Assembly: GCF_000737325.1 (NCBI RefSeq)
Contig: NZ_CP011125.1
Span: forward strand, 682,001-746,000
DNA: 64,000 nt
Direction: 5' to 3'
Source of the DNA: Sandaracinus amylolyticus
GTDB lineage: Bacteria > Myxococcota_A > Polyangia > Polyangiales > Sandaracinaceae
Part shown: piece by piece, positions 8,139 to 17,182 of the stretch
Layout of the letters: the number at the start of each line of letters is the position of its first letter
Numbering within the stretch: the stretch's first letter is position 1
The notes under the pieces: model-generated
Databases searched by the model: none
What the model was told of the DNA's origin: nothing
The model's input: only the letters and a program-made list of their open reading frames with translations
Position numbers and translations under genes: made by a program

Positions 8139-11084
8139 TCAGTTCAACTTGATGAGGCCGCCGGTGACGTTGACCGCCGCGCTGCCGCTGATGTCGACCT
8201 GCAGGCCGGTGACTTCGGCGCCGGCCGTGGCGCACTTCACCGTGGTCGAGGCTGCGGTGACGGTAGCTTCGGTCCCGCCGCTCAGCGTCGCGCCCGTCTG
8301 TCCATCGACCCGCGCGTTCGCGCCCGAGAGGGTGGCGTCGGAGTTGAGCTGCACCTGCGCGTTGCCGCGGGATTTCAGGAGTGCGTCGCCGTTCAGCAAG
8401 ACCTGCGCGCCCTGTCCGGTGAGCTGCGCATCCGCACGCAACGTGAGATCGCCGCCGCTGTTCGCGTTGAGCTGTGCATCTCCCGTCAGACGTAGAATCG
8501 AGCTCTCCTTCGACGCGAGCTCGGTCAACTCCGGCGCGAGGTCCAGGTGTGCGCCGTCCGCCTGCACGAGCGTGATGCGCGTCGGCTCGATGAGGAGATA
8601 CGAATCCCCCACCCGGAGCCTGATGCTGGTGACTGCGGAGATCTCGATCGTTTGGCCGACGTCGACGACGTAGTGGCCATCGGTGATCTTCAGCTCGGCG
8701 CCGGAGATGCTCTGTCCGCTCCCCTTCTCCGAGCCGGTGATCGTCGTCTTCGAGCTCCCGTTGATCGAGATGGTCTCGTGCTTCTCGACGTGGTGGGTGC
8801 GGGATCCGCTGACGGCATTCGACTGGTCGCCATCGACCGTGTTCGACTGGTTGTGCTTCACCTGGGTCGAGTGATCGTTCTCGACGACTTCGTTGAAGTC
8901 CTTCGACGCGTGGATGAAAATCTCCTCGGCATTCTTCTGATCGTCGAAGCGGAGCTCGTTGTACTTCTCGCCATCGGCCGGGGAGGTCTTCGTCTTGATC
9001 GTCGTGCGCGTCCAGTCGCGCTCGGTGCGGTACGGCGGCGGGTTTGCCGTCGAGTACAGCGAGCCGACGATCACCGGACGGTCGATGTCGCCGCCGATGA
9101 AGTCGACCACTACCTCGTCGCCGATGCGGGGAAACGAGAGCATGCCGCGGTTCGCGCCAGCCCACGCCTGCATCACGCGGATGAAACACGAGCTGTTCTC
9201 GTCTCCGACCCCAAGGCGATCCCAGGGGAACTGCACCTTCACGCGGCCGTAGTCGTCCGAGAAGATCTCGTGGTTGTCGGGGCCGACGACCCTGGCAGTG
9301 AGCACACCCGAGACGACCGGCTTCGGAGTTCGGCGGTCAGGCCGATACTGCACGTCGGCCGGAATGCAGGTGAACGAGTTCTCGTACTCTGCGGTCGCCT
9401 GCCCGTCGGACGGATCTCCGAGCATGTCGTGCATCTCGGCGGAGAACCCTCGGTGCGTCACGCTGACGAGCAGATACTCGCCATCGAGGTGGATCCGCGG
9501 ATGACGGCTGAGCTCGAAGAGATGTCCTGGCGCGAACGCCATCACGACGCCGAGGCCGTGCGCGACGTTCTCGTCACGCTTGAGGAGCTGGTGCCGAACG
9601 CGCGCGATCTCCTTGATGTCGTTCTTCATGTAGACGGAGTCGCGGTAGTCGAAGAACGACGTCTGTCGGTCGTGCTCGTAGACTTCACGGTCGCGCGCGA
9701 GCTCATCCTCGCTGCGCTCCTCCGTATGAATTCCGACGTCGCTGATGATCTGCTGAGTCCAGTCGTACTCGCCGACGTACGCGCTGGTGCTGGTCATCTT
9801 CTTGCCGAGCTGGAACTCGTAGACCGGCTCTGCGGTTCGAATCTCATTTCGCTGTGAGACGAACGGAATCACCGTCTCGTCACCGAACGTCTTCGCGCGC
9901 GCGAACTTGACGTTGATGTCGACGAAGGTGATGCACTCCTTCTTCGTTGCCGCGTTGTGCACGAAGAAGTAGCCGATCCCTTCTTCCTCGCAGAGGCGAT
10001 GGATGAAGTCGAGGTCGCTCTCCTGGTACTGAGTGCAGTACTCACGCGGCGCGTAGTCGGTCCTCAGTCGGCCGAGGTCGATCTCGCGTTCCGAGTCCTC
10101 GCCGCTCAGGTGCCGGTCGTATGCGGCGAGCGCGTTCTCGAGCACCTGCTCGATGATCTCGACGACAGTGACGTTCTGAAAGATCCGGCTGTCCTTGCGA
10201 TACGACAGCGCTCTGATTGCGGGGACGACCTCGATGTGGACGACGAGTGCGCGATCCGTCGAGTAGCCGTGGACGATGCGATGAACGATCCCGCAGAAAG
10301 CGCGCTCGAGGTTCTCTCCGCGCGTCAGCTTCAGGCAGCAGTCGTGTCCGAGCAGCTGGCGCGGGTCGAGATCGAGGTTCTCGGTGACGAGCTCGATGTT
10401 CGCGACGTACGGGCGTCCGAGGTCCTCGGTGATGTTCATCCGACGGACGAGCCAGCCCGCGTCGTCGACGGCATCGCACTCGAACGCGAAGCGAACGTGA
10501 CCGCGGTCGTCGGTGATCTCGGAGATGACGTCGCGAACGCCCTCGAGGAACGCCTCCGAGTCGGCGTCGACGATCTCGGCATTCGACGCGTCGGGCGCGG
10601 CACCCGCCGCCGCAGAAGAGGCCGTGGGCGCAGGCGTGCCGCTCCCACCGGTCATACCGGCGACCTGTGACGCAGCGCCGGCCGCCTGTTGTGCCGCGCC
10701 GGTCACCTCCTGCGCGGTCGCGTCCGCGCCAGTGACGTCGGCGATCTCCGAACCGAGTCCGGCCGCGCTGCCGACCGCGCCGAGCGCATCCTGAGCGTCG
10801 CCTCCTTGAGCGACACCAGCGAGCTGCGATCCCAGCTCCCCGGCTCCGCTCGCGACACCTAGCGCCTGCGCGGCCTCGTCGCTTCCGGCCGTGCTGGCGA
10901 TCTGCGACCCGAGCTCTGCCGCGCCACCGGCGACGTCCAGTGCACCGTCCGCGCTCAAACCCGCCTGGGCCATGCCGGCGACCTGCGAAGCCACGCCCAC
11001 CGCGCCGGCCGCGACGCCCAGCCCCTGTGCGACGCCCTGACCATCTCCGCTGGTGTTGCCCGAATCCCTGATGTCGTCGCTCAT
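8139..11084 (-). CDS. vgrG: VgrG, type VI secretion spike protein, with Ala/Gly-rich N-terminal extension
   Basis: Start chosen at the ATG at 11084, preceded by GGAGAGGG; longer starts upstream lack a ribosome site. The protein has 981 residues. Residues ~14-155 are an unusual low-complexity region built from repeats of the type ELGSQIA/ELGSQLA/GLGSEIA separated by ~25 residues. The VgrG/gp27-like domain starts near 175 (YVANIELVTENLDLDPRQLLG), followed by the gp5-like OB domain (VKVQFPWDRLG) and a C-terminal beta-helix of short strands such as DATLSGANARVDG. It punctures target cells carrying the Rhs protein encoded two genes downstream. No T6SS sheath, baseplate or ATPase genes are in the window, so this is an orphan spike locus. 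Confidence 0.93.
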   Translation of the reverse strand: MSDDIRDSGNTSGDGQGVAQGLGVAAGAVGVASQVAGMAQAGLSADGALDVAGGAAELGSQIASTAGSDEAAQALGVASGAGELGSQLAGVAQGGDAQDALGAVGSAAGLGSEIADVTGADATAQEVTGAAQQAAGAASQVAGMTGGSGTPAPTASSAAAGAAPDASNAEIVDADSEAFLEGVRDVISEITDDRGHVRFAFECDAVDDAGWLVRRMNITEDLGRPYVANIELVTENLDLDPRQLLGHDCCLKLTRGENLERAFCGIVHRIVHGYSTDRALVVHIEVVPAIRALSYRKDSRIFQNVTVVEIIEQVLENALAAYDRHLSGEDSEREIDLGRLRTDYAPREYCTQYQESDLDFIHRLCEEEGIGYFFVHNAATKKECITFVDINVKFARAKTFGDETVIPFVSQRNEIRTAEPVYEFQLGKKMTSTSAYVGEYDWTQQIISDVGIHTEERSEDELARDREVYEHDRQTSFFDYRDSVYMKNDIKEIARVRHQLLKRDENVAHGLGVVMAFAPGHLFELSRHPRIHLDGEYLLVSVTHRGFSAEMHDMLGDPSDGQATAEYENSFTCIPADVQYRPDRRTPKPVVSGVLTARVVGPDNHEIFSDDYGRVKVQFPWDRLGVGDENSSCFIRVMQAWAGANRGMLSFPRIGDEVVVDFIGGDIDRPVIVGSLYSTANPPPYRTERDWTRTTIKTKTSPADGEKYNELRFDDQKNAEEIFIHASKDFNEVVENDHSTQVKHNQSNTVDGDQSNAVSGSRTHHVEKHETISINGSSKTTITGSEKGSGQSISGAELKITDGHYVVDVGQTIEISAVTSIRLRVGDSYLLIEPTRITLVQADGAHLDLAPELTELASKESSILRLTGDAQLNANSGGDLTLRADAQLTGQGAQVLLNGDALLKSRGNAQVQLNSDATLSGANARVDGQTGATLSGGTEATVTAASTTVKCATAGAEVTGLQVDISGSAAVNVTGGLIKLN

Positions 11085-11319
11085 GACCCTCTCCGACTCG
11101 CGCAAGCGCATGCGCGCATCGGCTCCGGCTGCGCGCCGTTGCGTCGCCGTCAGCGCTCGCTCGCGGACGGGCTCCCTCGGCATGCGAACGCCTCTTCATC
11201 GGAGCGTCATGCGCGCCGTTGCTGCGCGCCGTTGAGGCACGGGCGTTGAACGATTCTCCGCGCAGCACGCAACGCCCGCGCGCGCGCCCCGATACGCCGG
11301 GCGACGACGAGGTGCCCCT

Positions 11320-11910
11320 GTGGAGACAGCTACGAGGTCCAAGGCGCAGGTACGCGTTCCTGAGCTCGACGGCGCTGTTCGCTTGCTCGAGCGAGAACTG
11401 CGACGCCGCCTACTTCCCACCTGGAACGGCGCTGGCTTCTACACCGCGCGGATCGAGCGCACAGCCGCGCGGCAAGCGAAGTGCGCTCTCGGGCTCTTCT
11501 CGCCAGATCGTCGCCAGTGCATCGACCCTCGCGCTCATGCGCCGCTCGTCGAGATCACTACGGCGCTCTCGGAGATCTGCGAGGCGCGGGGGATGGCGCT
11601 CGCTGCGTTCGTACTGGAGCTGGCCGCCGATCGCACATGCGTTCTTCGGGTCGTCGAAGACAACGGCTCTTTCGTTCGTCCGAGCTCACCCGGACTTCTG
11701 CGGTACGCACAAGCAAAGCTCCTCGCGTGTCAGACGGCCGCCGAAGCCGCGCGTCCGTTCGGCCGCGTCGACGTGTGGTCCCAAGCTGACGAGACCCGAG
11801 GTCCAGCCGTTCGGCGTGCTCGCACCCGTCACGCGGCACGGAGCGAGCGCCCGGAGGGTCGGCATCAACCCGCTGCGCGAGCGCGAGACGTGCACTGGCT
11901 TCCGAACTGA
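11320..11910 (+). CDS. Hypothetical protein at head of effector operon
   Basis: A 196-residue protein with a GTG start (11320) divergent from vgrG across a 235-bp intergenic region that should hold both promoters. The first ~145 residues have normal composition (helix ERELRRRLLPTWNG, strand region AAFVLELAADRTCVLRVVED). The last ~45 are Arg/Ala-rich and read like a less constrained tail, which may reflect a frameshift or simply a disordered end. I recognise no family. Placement ahead of peptidoglycan-binding and effector-like genes suggests a role in the same secretion cargo cluster. Confidence 0.55.
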   Translation: METATRSKAQVRVPELDGAVRLLERELRRRLLPTWNGAGFYTARIERTAARQAKCALGLFSPDRRQCIDPRAHAPLVEITTALSEICEARGMALAAFVLELAADRTCVLRVVEDNGSFVRPSSPGLLRYAQAKLLACQTAAEAARPFGRVDVWSQADETRGPAVRRARTRHAARSERPEGRHQPAARARDVHWLPN

Positions 11911-11952
11911 CGACGCAATTCGATCCGCACGCGAGCCGATAGGTACGAGCGA

Positions 11953-12546
11953 ATGTGGTACCCCGCGTACGAGTTCCGCTACTGCGCCTACGAGTACATC
12001 GTCGGCGAGAGCTTCCAGTTGTTGGAGCTCGAGCGCCGCCAGCGCGTTGATACCGGTGCCCCGCGCTACGAGCGCGTCGACCGGTACGAGGCCCAGCGTG
12101 TGCTCGAGACCGCCGCGCATCGCCTGCGTGACGAGCTTCGACATCTCGTCGGCACCACGACGCACTACACGACCGTCACGAGGTACAGCGACCTAGACGT
12201 GCTGCGGATCGTACTGGGCGAGGTCGGCTCGATCGCTGGGCGCATCGCACTCCTGCGGCGGCTTCACCCGCGTCTCGTTGCCGTCGCGACGCCGAAAGCG
12301 CGTCTGCGTGAGGTCGAACCGGAGCCGGAGCCCGAGCCGCTCTGGCTGGAGCTCGAGTTGTTAGACGAGGCGGGCGAGCCCATCGCGGACGCCCGGTACG
12401 AGGTCGAGCTGCCGGGAGGCGACGTGCGCAGTGGGTCGCTCGATAGCAGTGGACGCGCGCGCATCGAGGGACTCAGCAGCCGACGCGACGGCATCGTGCG
12501 ATTTCCGGATCTCGAGACGGAGTACTCAGTCGGTCCCGAACGCTGA
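11953..12546 (+). CDS. Hypothetical protein with beta-sandwich-like C-terminus
   Basis: A 197-residue protein. The N-terminal half is rich in Tyr and Arg (WYPAYEFRYCAYEYIVGE), followed by charged helices. A short EPEPEPEP linker leads into residues ~127-190 with strands and turns (WLELELLDEAGEPIADARYEVELPGG), the pattern of carboxypeptidase-regulatory-like or SpaA-like beta domains. The same segment type appears in the next gene (FRVRALGPDGQALVNEEYELRPD), so the two share a domain. It lies 18 nt upstream of that gene. In T6SS loci such domains accompany cargo and adaptor proteins. Exact role unknown. Confidence 0.7.
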   Translation: MWYPAYEFRYCAYEYIVGESFQLLELERRQRVDTGAPRYERVDRYEAQRVLETAAHRLRDELRHLVGTTTHYTTVTRYSDLDVLRIVLGEVGSIAGRIALLRRLHPRLVAVATPKARLREVEPEPEPEPLWLELELLDEAGEPIADARYEVELPGGDVRSGSLDSSGRARIEGLSSRRDGIVRFPDLETEYSVGPER

Positions 12547-12564
12547 GCTCCGCGAGGACGCAAG

Positions 12565-13206
12565 ATGCCGAAATACACCGTCCAGGCAAATGAGACCCTG
12601 CTCGATATCGCGGTTCGCGAGTTGGGGAGCACCGATGTGCGCCCGATTCTCCGCGACGAACGCAATCGAGGAATCTTCGCCACTGGTCGCACCGAGCACA
12701 TCCTCAACCCAGGCGACGAGCTCTGGCTACCTGATGAGCGCCCTGCCGAAACGTCGGGCGTGACCGTCAGCGCAGGGCAGCGGAACGTGCTCGTTGCGCG
12801 GCGCCGGACTCGCCCGTTTCGCGTGCGCGCGCTCGGGCCTGACGGACAGGCGCTGGTCAACGAAGAGTACGAGCTTCGACCCGATCAAGGACCCACGGTG
12901 CAAGGCGTCACCGACCGTCGTGGATTGATCATCGCGCAGCTCGTCGTCAAAGCGCGGTCGGTCACGCTCGCGATCGCGTCGCGCGAGTACCGCGTTGCGA
13001 TCGGCAGTATCGATCCCGCCCACACCACGGCGGGCATCCAGGCTCGTCTGAGGAACCTGGGCTTTTTGTTTGGTTCGTTGACCACAAATCACGCGTCGGC
13101 AGTGCAGGAGGCGCTTCGCGTCTTCCAGGCAACCCATGGACTCCGGCCGACGGGCATCGGTGACTCCGCGACGATCGCGCGACTCGTCGCAGCGCACGGG
13201 GACTAA
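12565..13206 (+). CDS. LysM-like / peptidoglycan-binding protein of the effector operon
   Basis: A 213-residue protein with three modules. Residues 1-55 resemble LysM (YTVQANETLLDIAVRELG ending ILNPGDELWLP). Residues ~70-135 form a beta domain shared with the upstream gene. Residues ~148-210 resemble PG_binding_1 (IQARLRNLGF, then VFQATHGLRPTG). There is no signal peptide, so the protein reaches peptidoglycan only if exported by another route, consistent with T6SS cargo or a spike accessory. It ends 2 nt before the next gene, indicating translational coupling with the candidate lysozyme-like effector. Confidence 0.8.
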   Translation: MPKYTVQANETLLDIAVRELGSTDVRPILRDERNRGIFATGRTEHILNPGDELWLPDERPAETSGVTVSAGQRNVLVARRRTRPFRVRALGPDGQALVNEEYELRPDQGPTVQGVTDRRGLIIAQLVVKARSVTLAIASREYRVAIGSIDPAHTTAGIQARLRNLGFLFGSLTTNHASAVQEALRVFQATHGLRPTGIGDSATIARLVAAHGD

Positions 13207-13208
13207 AG

Positions 13209-14972
13209 ATGGCGGACACGCTGGAGGAGCTGACTCACGAGCTCGTGGAAGCGGAGCGCGAGCTGCACATGCTCGAACCTCTCCGCGACGAGGCAACGGA
13301 TGCGTACGAGCGCGCGCAGAGGCGCGTCGACGATGCGTACGCGGCGTTCTCCGCGGCCGTTCGAGATGAACAACCTCCGGGGCACATCCCCACGCACGAC
13401 GACGAGTTCCAACTCGTCTTCAGCGAGCGCTGGCCGGTCGACGACTTCTCGAGCCCCGAGGACGATGGCGAGCGGCACCTGTCGGGTGATGGCGGAACGA
13501 TCGTGGTCGAACCCGAGCGGAGCCCACTTCCGGGTGGCGCAGGTTCGGAGCAGCCCGGCGCCGACGTAGCAGGCACTGCGGACACTGCTGCAGCTGCAGC
13601 GACGGGAACGCTCCCTGCGGCCTGGGTCGTTCCGGAAATTCATGCATCTCCGAACGCGCCGTCGCCCACCGAGCCCGAGATCACGACGCCTATCGTTCTC
13701 GTGACGTACTCGCCCCCTGCACCCCCGGGTGCGAACGAATGGAGACGCCGCGGGCCGCCGCGCCGTGGCGAGACGCTGCAGGGGTTTCCGATTCAATCCG
13801 ACGGTGGGGCGCCGTACGTACAGCTTGGGTCGCGGCAATACAAGATCACGCGAAGCAGAGGCGGGACGTGGGGCCTGCAGTACACCAGCGATTCTGGTGA
13901 AGCAGCGCTTGCGCGCGAAATCGAGCGCTGGGTGGGCATCTACCTTGCCCGTGGGCAGCTTTACCGAGCAGTCGCCGCCAGGGCATTCACGGTTGCGGCG
14001 GGCCACGAGGGCTGCGTATCGGCGATCAATACGTACGACGATCAGTTCCTTACGATCGGGGCGGGATTCGCCGGTGGACGGATGCAGTCGATGCTTCGGC
14101 GGATCGGGCAGCGGAGCCCGACCGCGGCGGCATTTCGGGAGATTCGCCCGTACTTCAACGAACGTTGCGAGTTCGTCGCGAACGATGCGAACAAGCGCAC
14201 CATTCGATTCGACGTCGTGGCGATCGACAAGATCGTTCAGATCGCCGAGTCTCCGCAGGGTGCGCGTGAGCTCGGTCGCTGTGAAGTCGAAGAGTGGGTT
14301 GAGGGCAGCGCACTGCCCGAGCGGCCGAACGATGTCGTTGCGAACGAGGCGGCCCGAAGCGTACGTCCGGAGGTGCTCGGGATCGCGGCGTACTGCAAAC
14401 ACGGGCGAAGCGGGTTCACGCCGAACCCTCCTGCTGATCTGCTCACCGCGCGGCGCATTGGCGGTGAGGATCCGACCCGACAAGTTGCGGTGATCGTCAA
14501 GCTGCACCTGCAGCGGATCGCCGATTGTCGCGTAGAGCCAGGAGAAGACGTCCCGCCGGCCGCACCCGCTGCGCGTCCCGTTCCCGACGGAGAGACCGAC
14601 CGACAGCGGCGCGCCCGCCAGCAAGCGGATCGTCGCGCGAGCGCTGCTCACACGCAGAGAGTTCGGACGTTCGAGGCCGATATCGAGCGAGAACGTGGGC
14701 TTTACCAGAGTCAGCCGGGACCGGCCCTCACGCGCCGGATGCCGAACAAGTTCACTCGTTTCGAATCGGCAATGCGAGAGGCCGGCTTCAGAGGCTTCAC
14801 GTTCAATGCAGCGAGCGTGCAGGATATCATTCCTGGGGTGCGCCACCCGCCGCGCGAAACCGAAAGGCTCCTCGAGACTTGGGCCCCGCCTCGCGATTCA
14901 GCCCCCGATGACGGTCAGGTGTATGTCGAGTACAATTCGCACTTCTACTGCTTCGGCCCGCGCATCTCGTAG
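13209..14972 (+). CDS. Candidate T4-lysozyme-like cell-wall effector
   Basis: A 587-residue protein without a signal peptide. Residues 1-50 form a charged coiled coil and ~50-180 are Pro/Ala/Glu-rich and probably disordered. Residues ~255-480 look folded and contain HEGCVSAINTYDD then TIGAGF. The spacing E267 - D277/D278 - T282 and the TIGAG motif resemble the T4 lysozyme (GH24) triad, where E, D and T are 9 and 15 residues apart. The C-terminal ~120 residues after a basic linker end in a Tyr-rich strand region. It is coupled to the LysM gene upstream and overlaps the lipoprotein gene downstream. I infer a peptidoglycan-degrading T6SS effector; another lysozyme-superfamily enzyme, or a non-enzyme, remains possible. 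Confidence 0.7.
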   Translation: MADTLEELTHELVEAERELHMLEPLRDEATDAYERAQRRVDDAYAAFSAAVRDEQPPGHIPTHDDEFQLVFSERWPVDDFSSPEDDGERHLSGDGGTIVVEPERSPLPGGAGSEQPGADVAGTADTAAAAATGTLPAAWVVPEIHASPNAPSPTEPEITTPIVLVTYSPPAPPGANEWRRRGPPRRGETLQGFPIQSDGGAPYVQLGSRQYKITRSRGGTWGLQYTSDSGEAALAREIERWVGIYLARGQLYRAVAARAFTVAAGHEGCVSAINTYDDQFLTIGAGFAGGRMQSMLRRIGQRSPTAAAFREIRPYFNERCEFVANDANKRTIRFDVVAIDKIVQIAESPQGARELGRCEVEEWVEGSALPERPNDVVANEAARSVRPEVLGIAAYCKHGRSGFTPNPPADLLTARRIGGEDPTRQVAVIVKLHLQRIADCRVEPGEDVPPAAPAARPVPDGETDRQRRARQQADRRASAAHTQRVRTFEADIERERGLYQSQPGPALTRRMPNKFTRFESAMREAGFRGFTFNAASVQDIIPGVRHPPRETERLLETWAPPRDSAPDDGQVYVEYNSHFYCFGPRIS

Positions 14973-16242
14973 CGTCGTCGTTCTGCTGCTGATCGCATCG
15001 CATATGGGCTGCGGCGACTCCGCGCAGCCACCCGGGCACGAACAACCACCGACCGGCGGCCAGCGCGACCTGGACGAGCGCCCGTCTGCCGTCGCCGAGC
15101 CGGCTCCGGGGCGCCTGCCGGCCACCACGGACGTCCAGCCGCCGACTGCGCTCCAGGTTCCCGGTGACGAGGGCGCTCCGACGCCGGCACACCAGGTCTC
15201 GGCCTCGGACGGTCTGCGTCGATGTGAAACGCTCCTGAGACAGAACCGGCGTGTCGCCGCATACGAGTGCTTTCAGAACGCGTCTTATCCGCCCGCTGGC
15301 GAATTCGACGACGGGCGTGCCGCCTGCGGTGCTGGCTGGGGCCTGTTCCGGCTCGGGTATTTGACCGAGGCTGACATGCACCTCCGCGGTGGATTGGCTG
15401 CCGCGACTCGTGCGCGCGAGATCCGCGGCGAGGAAACGTTCGACGTCGTGCGTGCGGCTTGCCTGTACAACCTGGGCCGCGTCTCGGAGGCGAGAGGAGA
15501 TCGCGAACGCGCCGAAGTGTACTACCGCCAGTCGATTCAGCTTCGACCGAACGACGCCGTCCAAGCGCGGCTGGTCGCCTTGCCTGACTCTGGGCGCGCG
15601 GGGGAGTTTCTGGAAACCTGTGCCAGTACCGCCGGGGTTGGAGCGCCGATCGGCGGGGAGGACGAGCTCTGTCGCAGACGGCTGTTGCGCACGATTGGAG
15701 GGTGGTACTCGGATGGCTTGTCGTACTGCGCGTTCGACCAGGACGATGACACGAATGCGACGCGGCTGAACGAGGAGTACGAGGCCGACGTTCTCTCGAT
15801 GCACTCGACTTATCGGCAATATGACGAAGATGTGCTCGTGATTCGCGGGCGCGACAGTGTGTACGACCTTGCGTCCCTGGCCATCGCCTCTCCCAACAGC
15901 ATGGAGTTCGGCGTGCGCGGGCGTGCACGAAGTCTCGCTGTCCGCACGAGCGCGCAACGGATCCCGGAGATCGTCGCGACGGCGGAGCATCTCGACTACG
16001 ACGACACACCCATCGAGGACCCGATTCGGCTCGCAGACTGCGGCGGTGCAGAGCCGTGCAGCACACTCGCGCCACCCGGCTATCGACCGCACCACTTCGA
16101 ACGGCGACGCACTAGCCACGTCGTGTGTCGACCGGTTGACGAAGAGTTGTGGTGGTGCGGAACTTTCATTCAGGACACTCCGCCGACTGCCGGGGCGATC
16201 GACGAGCGATATCGTTCACGCGGGTGCGCTGCGGAGCCTTGA
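14923..16242 (+). CDS. Lipoprotein with TPR-like helices, possible periplasmic immunity protein
   Basis: About 439 residues. Start chosen at ATG 14923, giving the leader RSVVVLLLIASHMGC with Cys30 as a likely lipidation site. The lipobox is not canonical because His precedes Met-Gly-Cys. An ATG at 14908 in the same frame is possible. After a Pro/Gln-rich linker, residues ~95-210 show TPR-like helix pairs (GRVSEARGDRERAEVYYRQSI), and the C-terminal ~200 residues hold several Cys residues. The start lies inside the preceding candidate lysozyme gene in another frame, so the two are translationally linked. A surface or periplasmic lipoprotein directly after a cell-wall effector fits an immunity role; this is inference. 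Confidence 0.7.
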   Translation: MSSTIRTSTASARASRSVVVLLLIASHMGCGDSAQPPGHEQPPTGGQRDLDERPSAVAEPAPGRLPATTDVQPPTALQVPGDEGAPTPAHQVSASDGLRRCETLLRQNRRVAAYECFQNASYPPAGEFDDGRAACGAGWGLFRLGYLTEADMHLRGGLAAATRAREIRGEETFDVVRAACLYNLGRVSEARGDRERAEVYYRQSIQLRPNDAVQARLVALPDSGRAGEFLETCASTAGVGAPIGGEDELCRRRLLRTIGGWYSDGLSYCAFDQDDDTNATRLNEEYEADVLSMHSTYRQYDEDVLVIRGRDSVYDLASLAIASPNSMEFGVRGRARSLAVRTSAQRIPEIVATAEHLDYDDTPIEDPIRLADCGGAEPCSTLAPPGYRPHHFERRRTSHVVCRPVDEELWWCGTFIQDTPPTAGAIDERYRSRGCAAEP

Positions 16243-16273
16243 ACTGACCGGAGGCTAGCTCTGGTTCTTGCAG

Positions 16274-16405
16274 ATGGTTTCGATTTTCGAGAACGAGCGT
16301 GGGTTCGTCGACGAGAACGGATACCGAGTGTTCTTGGAGCTCGTACAGGCCAAGGCGGTGAACTTCACGGATCCGAAGCGCCGATCGAGCGTGACGGCGT
16401 ACTGA
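16274..16405 (+). CDS. Small 43-residue ORF, possibly a remnant
   Basis: ATG at 16274 opens a 43-codon frame with plausible composition (MVSIFENERGFVDENGYRVF) ending at TGA 16403-16405. It lacks a good ribosome site and is opened by a TAG at 16256. It could be a small gene or the tail fragment of a lost gene between the lipoprotein and the TPR gene. Low confidence. Confidence 0.25.
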   Translation: MVSIFENERGFVDENGYRVFLELVQAKAVNFTDPKRRSSVTAY

Positions 16406-16426
16406 CGCCGCTGGGAGTGCCCTCCG

Positions 16427-17182
16427 ATGCTTCGAAAGCGACCGGTCATTCAGACGCTACAGGCACCTGTGGATGTCTCGGCAGCAACACGGGAGCGGGT
16501 CGAGCGAATTGTCACTGCCGCACGGCAGGAAATCGAGCTCGCAAACCATGACGGGGCGTTCCGATCGCTCGTCCGAGCACGAGATGACGCCGAGCACCGC
16601 GGAGCGGCGCGCGAGTCGATCGCACTGTCGATCGCGTTCGCGCATCTGCTCCTCGAGGAATCGGAGCTCGACGCGGCGCGCATCGAAGCCTTGTCCGCGG
16701 CGCTGCTCGCGCGGCGAGTCCGTGCCTTCGGCCTCGAAGCGCAGGCGCGGGTTGCGCTCGGCGCGGCGCACTTCGCCAACCACGATCCGGAAGCAGCGAT
16801 CGCGTCGTTAGTCGCGGCCGGCGAGATCGCATTGCGGTCCGAGATGTCGTCCTGCGCCATCGACGCGTTCCGTTGTGCTGCGCAGGTTCTCGCGTGGCTT
16901 GGGCGCGACGAGGACGCGCTCGACGCGCTGCTGAGCGCGCTCGCCCTCGCGGACCACACGCTGCCGGACGGCGGCAAGCCCGACCTCAGCGCCGCCGTCG
17001 AGGCGACCGTTGCGCTTTGCTTGTTGCACGGCCTCGAGGCCCAGGCCGAGTCGCTGGTGTCGCTGCTGGTCGAACTGCAGCAAGGAGCCGCGAGCCGCGT
17101 GCCGCAGTCGGGTGTGTTCGAGGCCGGCGCGCGTCCGACTCCCTCGCCGTGGAGCCCGACACCCTGGCCCACCCAGCTCTAA
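16427..17182 (+). CDS. Helical-repeat (TPR-like) protein
   Basis: A 251-residue protein, almost entirely helical and Ala/Leu-rich, with helix pairs of TPR length (LEAQARVALGAAHFANHDPEA; AAQVLAWLGRDEDALDALL). No signal peptide or transmembrane helix. The last ~25 residues are Pro-rich and probably unstructured. It is the last gene of the plus-strand cluster and its stop overlaps by 4 nt the stop of the convergent kinase gene. TPR proteins in T6SS cargo loci often act as adaptors; no specific partner can be named. Confidence 0.7.
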   Translation: MLRKRPVIQTLQAPVDVSAATRERVERIVTAARQEIELANHDGAFRSLVRARDDAEHRGAARESIALSIAFAHLLLEESELDAARIEALSAALLARRVRAFGLEAQARVALGAAHFANHDPEAAIASLVAAGEIALRSEMSSCAIDAFRCAAQVLAWLGRDEDALDALLSALALADHTLPDGGKPDLSAAVEATVALCLLHGLEAQAESLVSLLVELQQGAASRVPQSGVFEAGARPTPSPWSPTPWPTQL

